The position numbers and the translations under genes were made by a program. Below the pieces are notes generated by a model. That model had not been told where the DNA came from. It ran no database searches and saw only the letters and a program-made list of their open reading frames with translations. A stretch of 11,292 nucleotides of DNA from Acidobacteriota bacterium (lineage in GTDB: Bacteria; Acidobacteriota; JAAYUB01; JAMOQF01): NCBI GenBank assembly GCA_027040585.1, contig JALULU010000133.1:1-11292 (forward strand). The letters run 5' to 3'. Below, in pieces: positions 8,046 to 11,292 of the stretch; position 1 is the stretch's first letter; each line of letters begins with the position of its first letter.

Positions 8046-8089
8046 GAATGGTGTTTAACGCTTCTTTAGTAGGAGTGTTGGCACCATTT
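8046..8089 (+). terminator. wobble-rich hairpin in the rho 3' region, possible terminator or mRNA 3'-end stabiliser
   Basis: AATGGTG (8047-8053) pairs perfectly with CACCATT (8082-8088). After one bulged T at 8054, TTAACGCTT (8055-8063) can pair with GAGTGTTGG (8073-8081) over nine positions, four of them G-U, leaving a 9-nt loop. G8046-T8089 can add a wobble. Because the wobbles become A-C mismatches in the opposite strand, the long stem forms only in rho-sense RNA. No compact U tract follows (T-rich clusters appear after 8096), so an intrinsic terminator is uncertain. It could stabilise the 3' end instead. It overlaps by two bases the stop codon of the convergent gene. Confidence 0.35.
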
Positions 8090-8957
8090 ATCTGAATTTT
8101 AGTTTTAAAAAATAAAATAGAGAAAATTTGACCACATTTTTAAATCTAATCATTGAAAATTTATAATCAAACTCCCACTTTCTCCACATAACTCCCCTTC
8201 TCTCCTTAACTTTACCAAGTGAATAAAAAAATTTTTTAACTTTTTTGCTGTTTAAAATATTTAAGTTCAAAAAGTTTTCATCAAAAATTTCATACAATAA
8301 AGAATTCAGAAAAATCACCCCTTTTTCAATTCCCCATTTTTTACACACATTTTCCAATAAATTAAAATCAATATTTCCCTTTTTCACCAATATAATGACA
8401 TCATACAGATTTAAAAGAGATACATTGAAACTGTTATTTACTATTGAAAGTATTAAAACCGCAAGGTCCATTGTATCATTTAATAGATTTAACTCTCTGC
8501 CATTAAAATCTACCTTAAACCTAAATTTAAAAAAATCTTCCAATTCAACATTATATAAATATGGATAAAATAGTGATTTGTGTAAATCAATCTTTAAAAT
8601 ATTATTTTTAACATAAGACTTTTCATACCATCCCTTTTTTTCACTACCAATTGTAATAAACCCACTTTTTAAAATTTCTTTTTCTACCATACTAAAATCA
8701 TCAGGCATTACAAGTAAGTCCATATCATTCATAGGCCTTTCACCTTTTCCATAAAAGCCTTTCAATATAAATGATAGCCCTTTTAAAGGAATGATTTTCT
8801 CGCTGTAAATTTTTAAAAAATCTTCAACATAAAGATTATTTCTAACCTCATTTATCTTAAATTCTTTCCCTTTTTCATTTAAAATTGCTCCCAATTTATT
8901 TAAATAAAGGAGTTCTTCACCAAACTTATCTTTAAATTTCTCAATATAATTATTCAT
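8088..8957 (-). CDS. nucleotidyltransferase family protein (NTP_transf_5-like)
   Basis: The 289-aa protein has the hallmark of the NTP_transf_5 branch of the polymerase-beta-type nucleotidyltransferase fold: LKG at 58-60 followed by a tyrosine and then RPMNDMDLLV at 74-83. Asp78 and Asp80 are the likely metal ligands, and Asp124 in LKIDLHKSLF the probable third acidic residue. Members are predicted to transfer a nucleotide to a small molecule, peptide or protein, but the substrate of this one cannot be read from the sequence. The C-terminal 40 residues are basic and aromatic (ending KFSLFYFLKLKFR), suggesting nucleic acid or membrane-surface contact. The ATG overlaps the end of the upstream TolC-like gene by 8 bp with no clear Shine-Dalgarno, so translation is probably coupled. 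Family assignment is fairly secure; the role is unknown. Confidence 0.82.
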   Translation of the reverse strand: MNNYIEKFKDKFGEELLYLNKLGAILNEKGKEFKINEVRNNLYVEDFLKIYSEKIIPLKGLSFILKGFYGKGERPMNDMDLLVMPDDFSMVEKEILKSGFITIGSEKKGWYEKSYVKNNILKIDLHKSLFYPYLYNVELEDFFKFRFKVDFNGRELNLLNDTMDLAVLILSIVNNSFNVSLLNLYDVIILVKKGNIDFNLLENVCKKWGIEKGVIFLNSLLYEIFDENFLNLNILNSKKVKKFFYSLGKVKERRGVMWRKWEFDYKFSMIRFKNVVKFSLFYFLKLKFR

Positions 8958-10608
8958 ATTTAGAAAATTTTACACCAAATTCCTTGTGAAGGTCTGATGT
9001 AATTTTATGTAAGTTTAAAACATCTTTCACATATTCTTTTTTTGCTGAAAAATAATTAAACTTTGCTTCTATAAACTTATTCTGAGCATCAATTAAATCT
9101 CTAAGAGTAGACACTTTATATTTAAACTTTAATTCCTCACCGTCAAGTTCCCCTTTTGCTGCCTCTACTTCTTTTTTAGTTACTTCAATTTCCTTTTTAG
9201 TCTTAATGATATCCCTAAAAATATTTCTCAGCTCAAGATTTATTTGTTGCTTTACCTTCTTTAATTCATACAATTTTTTTTGGTAATCAATTTGGGCAGA
9301 AATTGCCTTAGCCTTTGCATCCTTATTTCCAAGAGGTATTTTAAAATCAAGCTGAACCAAAATCCCATTATATTTACCATCAAAGGCATTGCTTATTGAA
9401 TCATAAACACCACCACTATAGTTCTCTTCAAGGATCTGCTGAGTGTCTGGATTTATGTGAAAAGGAAAATTGGAAAGGTCAGGTATCTTACCCTTAAGTC
9501 CATATTGCAAATAACCCAATGTAAGGTCAAGTTGTGGCTTTAGATTTTTCTTCTTAACATTAAAATCAATTTTACTGTTTTTCACCTGATAAAGTGAAGA
9601 TTTTAAATCGCCCCTATTTTGATATGCAAGTTGTTTAGCCCTATTAAAATCATAAAGTCCCAATTTTATTTTTTTATCTTCAAGTTTAAAATAATTAACA
9701 TATTTTTCAGTATCACTAACTGAAAAAAGAACTGTTAAGAACTTTGCCTTTAAGTCCGTTAAATTATTTTCAGCATCAAGTAAATTTTCTTCCTGCCTGT
9801 AAAATTCAGCTTCAGCCTTTTTTTTATCTACAAGAGGTCTGACCCCTGCCTTTACTTGATTTTTAACATCATAAAGTGTTCTTTTTGCAAGATTTACTCT
9901 TCTCTTTAAAAGTTCCACTCTTTTCTGAGCTATGAGAATATCTTCAAATTGAGATGAAACCTCAAATATAATATTCTCAACTTTATTTTTATACATCTCC
10001 TTTGAAATTTTTATGTTATTTAAAGAAATATCAATCATTTCTCTATTTACACTGCTTCCAAATCCCTTTAAAAGTGGCTGTGTAACAGTAAGGGAAAGTG
10101 TTGTATTATAAGCGGGATTTATAAGGAAAAATATGTTATTGGTCTCCAATTTTTTCGTCTCAAATGTAAAATTTAAAGTAGTTCCAGGAGAGAATTTTTT
10201 AAAAAATGAGGAAGAGTAATATGTTTCTTTAGTCTTACTACTTCCAACCCCCTGAAAGACACTTGGTGAAGGGGTTACATTCCTTTTGTAATAGGATTTA
10301 TTGTCAATGAAAGGTTCAAAAATTGATTGAGACCCAAAATAATCTGCAATAGATTTTCTTATATCTAATCTTGAAATCCTTAAATCTAAATTGTTATATA
10401 TGGCCAATTTAACACACTCGTTTAAATCCAGGATTTTCTTTTCAGGAAAGGTATCTTCTCCCATTTTAAGTGAAGATTTAAATCTGTATTGAGAGTAAAA
10501 TACGTCGTTTATATATGGAAAAGAAAGGCCATATTTCATCTTATCCTTAGAGAAAATTACGGAAGTAAAAAATAAAAATAAAGAAAGTAAAATTACACTT
10601 TTCCTCAT
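8950..10608 (-). CDS. TolC-family outer-membrane protein (OEP fold)
   Basis: This is an outer-membrane channel of the outer membrane efflux protein family, which joins inner-membrane transporters to the exterior. A signal peptide is clear: MRKS, a hydrophobic core at 5-18, and a likely cleavage after Ser20; there is no lipobox, so it is not an OprM-type lipoprotein. Two structural repeats are visible. The first opens with LDLNECVKLAIYNNLDLRISR (60-80) and includes a beta-rich segment (about 140-185) ending in PLLKGFG. The second opens at AKQLAYQNRGDLKSSL (324-339). Each has long alpha-helical Lys/Glu-rich coiled coils, including AGVRPLVDKKKAEAEF (254-269). At 552 aa it is longer than E. coli TolC, with an insert near 375-415. 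GAGGAG (plus-strand 10615-10620) lies 6 nt before the ATG. No adaptor or pump gene is adjacent, so the cargo is unknown. Confidence 0.92.
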   Translation of the reverse strand: MRKSVILLSLFLFFTSVIFSKDKMKYGLSFPYINDVFYSQYRFKSSLKMGEDTFPEKKILDLNECVKLAIYNNLDLRISRLDIRKSIADYFGSQSIFEPFIDNKSYYKRNVTPSPSVFQGVGSSKTKETYYSSSFFKKFSPGTTLNFTFETKKLETNNIFFLINPAYNTTLSLTVTQPLLKGFGSSVNREMIDISLNNIKISKEMYKNKVENIIFEVSSQFEDILIAQKRVELLKRRVNLAKRTLYDVKNQVKAGVRPLVDKKKAEAEFYRQEENLLDAENNLTDLKAKFLTVLFSVSDTEKYVNYFKLEDKKIKLGLYDFNRAKQLAYQNRGDLKSSLYQVKNSKIDFNVKKKNLKPQLDLTLGYLQYGLKGKIPDLSNFPFHINPDTQQILEENYSGGVYDSISNAFDGKYNGILVQLDFKIPLGNKDAKAKAISAQIDYQKKLYELKKVKQQINLELRNIFRDIIKTKKEIEVTKKEVEAAKGELDGEELKFKYKVSTLRDLIDAQNKFIEAKFNYFSAKKEYVKDVLNLHKITSDLHKEFGVKFSKYE

Positions 10609-10642
10609 TATTAACTCCTCAGAAACTGTTTAAATTTATAAT

Positions 10643-10663
10643 ACGTTAATAATTATGAAACGT
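10643..10663. repeat. 5-11-5 inverted repeat upstream of the TolC-like gene
   Basis: ACGTT (10643-10647) and AACGT (10659-10663) form inverted half-sites with an 11-bp AT-only spacer except one G. The element lies in the leader of the - strand gene, just downstream of its candidate -10 box. That position would suit a repressor operator, but five-base arms can arise by chance in AT-rich DNA. Confidence 0.25.
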
Positions 10664-10666
10664 TTT

Positions 10667-10672
10667 ATTATA
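10667..10672 (-). promoter_or_regulatory. candidate -10 box for the TolC-like gene
   Basis: The minus strand reads a perfect TATAAT here, about 60 nt before the ATG. The best -35-like hexamer upstream, TTGCCA (plus 10694-10699), is 21 bp away, which is too far for a standard sigma70 promoter. Other TATAAT/TATTAT strings nearby have no better partner. The promoter of this gene is therefore only tentatively placed. Confidence 0.25.
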
Positions 10673-10726
10673 TCAAAGAGATAATCTAAAAAGTGGCAAA
10701 ATTATACATAAATCAAATTGAAAAAG

Positions 10727-10737
10727 GTGCCAGGCAC
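10727..10737. repeat. GTGCC-A-GGCAC palindrome in divergent intergenic DNA
   Basis: Five-base arms GTGCC (10727-10731) and GGCAC (10733-10737) flank a single A. The element stands out as a G+C island in an almost pure A/T region, with five A before and AAAAATTTTTTTT after it (10738-10750). Although it resembles a hairpin plus T run, it lies upstream of both flanking genes, where a terminator of those genes is not expected. It may be a REP-like dispersed repeat, a protein-binding site or an attenuator; only genome-wide counting can tell. Confidence 0.5.
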
Positions 10738-10766
10738 AAAAATTTTTTTTATAACAATTCCTTAAT

Positions 10767-10795
10767 TTGATTTTTTTTAAATACTTACTTATACT
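10767..10795 (+). promoter_or_regulatory. sigma70-type promoter for the C45-like gene
   Basis: TTGATT at 10767-10772 and TATACT at 10790-10795 are separated by exactly 17 bp. The predicted start near 10802 gives a leader of about 27 nt carrying the Shine-Dalgarno. Base composition makes chance matches common here, but spacing, position and orientation fit the downstream gene. Confidence 0.55.
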
Positions 10796-10816
10796 TAACT
10801 TTGTTTAGCAATTTAA

Positions 10817-10822
10817 AAGGAG
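10817..10822 (+). promoter_or_regulatory. Shine-Dalgarno that fixes a GTG start
   Basis: AAGGAG lies 6 nt before GTG at 10829. The codons that follow encode a textbook positive-then-hydrophobic N-terminus. The first in-frame ATG is far inside the gene (Met75), so GTG is the likely start. Confidence 0.75.
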
Positions 10823-10828
10823 TAAACA

Positions 10829-11292
10829 GTGAAAAAGAAACTTTTTATTTTTTTAATACTCTTGGTAATTATAATTTTTTCTCTTTTTCTATACATAACA
10901 ACTCCACCTAAACTAAACTGCAATAATAAGATAGGGAAAATTAATTCAATACTTAAAGTCGTAAATCCTGTTAAGATAGTTTATTTAAATGGCACAGGCT
11001 ACAGTAGAGGATATCAACATGGTACACTTTTAAAAAAAGATATTAAATATATGGTTTCAGTCTTAAAGAATAAGGTTGGGCCCATTGTATACCATTTAGG
11101 AATGATTAAAGCAAGAAAATTAGATAGGGCTCTCCCAAAAGAATATAGATGTGAAATGAAGGGTATAGCAGATGGTGCTGGGGTAAACTACTACGATGTT
11201 TTATTAATAAACACCTTTGACGATTTAATGCATCTTGCAAAATGCTCATCAGCAATTGTTCTAAAAGGAGTAATCTCTGACAATTTCTTTTT
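10829..11292 (+). CDS. C45-family acyltransferase/hydrolase-like Ntn protein, membrane-anchored, cut by the window end
   Basis: The first 154 residues are present and the frame runs off the window. MKKK is followed by a hydrophobic stretch (5-23), either a signal peptide or an N-terminal membrane anchor, placing the rest outside the cytoplasm. Next comes LNGTGYSRGYQHGTLL (53-68), which matches the N-terminal G-x-x-R-G-x-x-H/x-G pattern of the peptidase C45/acyl-CoA:6-aminopenicillanate acyltransferase-like family. EMKGIADGAG (109-118) and LLINTFDDL (125-133) then lead to AKCSSAIVL, where Cys139 is the candidate autoprocessing nucleophile. Family members are Ntn hydrolases that self-cleave before this Cys and act on amide bonds; the substrate here is unknown. 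Cys31 is not in a proper lipobox. It is divergent from the TolC-like gene, 220 bp apart. The catalytic half of the protein lies beyond the window, so the assignment is good but not final. Confidence 0.72.
   Translation, partial: MKKKLFIFLILLVIIIFSLFLYITTPPKLNCNNKIGKINSILKVVNPVKIVYLNGTGYSRGYQHGTLLKKDIKYMVSVLKNKVGPIVYHLGMIKARKLDRALPKEYRCEMKGIADGAGVNYYDVLLINTFDDLMHLAKCSSAIVLKGVISDNFF

Noticed and set aside
8055..8081. CIRCE-like spacing (9-N9-9) of TTAACGCTT and GAGTGTTGG, resembling the HrcA operator
   Set aside because: Only 6 of 9 positions per arm match and it lies at the 3' end of rho between convergent genes, where an HrcA operator would have no promoter to control. The RNA hairpin explanation fits better.
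8245..8568. Plus-strand open frame inside the nucleotidyltransferase gene
   Set aside because: It lies antisense to a gene with clear family motifs, has no Shine-Dalgarno and encodes a low-complexity Lys/Phe/Ser product.
1..11292. CRISPR arrays, transposase genes, rRNA or riboswitches
   Set aside because: No regularly spaced repeats, no transposase motifs, no rRNA segments and no recognisable aptamer were seen on reading both strands.

Overview
The window comes from an AT-rich (about one-third G+C by eye, not computed) diderm bacterium. A TolC-type outer-membrane protein implies an outer membrane. Proteins are rich in Lys, Glu and Ile, arginine is mostly AGA/AGG, and both tRNA genes encode their own CCA end. 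I cannot assign a phylum from the sequence alone.

Region 1 (about 109-7981, all + strand) is a compact housekeeping block. A good sigma70-type promoter (TTGACA, 17 bp, TATAAG) precedes tRNA-Lys(CTT) and tRNA-Leu(TAG). Then follow tig (trigger factor), clpP, clpX, lon, engB (ribosome-assembly GTPase) and rho (termination factor). Gaps between the protein genes are only 1 to 15 bp, and tig starts 28 bp after tRNA-Leu, so one long transcript is plausible. The genes share a theme: nascent-chain folding at the ribosome (Tig), regulated proteolysis (ClpXP, Lon), 50S assembly (EngB) and transcription-translation quality control (Rho). tig is notable because its central PPIase-like domain has lost the recognisable catalytic signature.

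Region 2 (7982-8087) is a short convergent intergenic stretch after rho. It holds AT-rich inverted repeats and a longer wobble-rich hairpin that folds well only in the rho-sense RNA.

Region 3 (8088-10608, - strand) is a two-gene module. A TolC-family outer-membrane protein with a signal peptide overlaps by 8 bp a downstream nucleotidyltransferase of the NTP_transf_5 type. No periplasmic adaptor or inner-membrane pump gene is visible beside them.

Region 4 (10609-11292) is a 220-bp divergent intergenic region, with a GTGCC-A-GGCAC palindrome, a 5-11-5 inverted repeat and a plausible + strand promoter. It is followed by the first 154 codons of a membrane-anchored protein resembling the C45/acyl-CoA:6-aminopenicillanate acyltransferase-like Ntn hydrolases; the window cuts this gene off. 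Regions 3 and 4 are the least ordinary part. The grouping of an outer-membrane channel, a small-molecule or polymer nucleotidyltransferase and an exported Ntn hydrolase may be functional, but that is inference.
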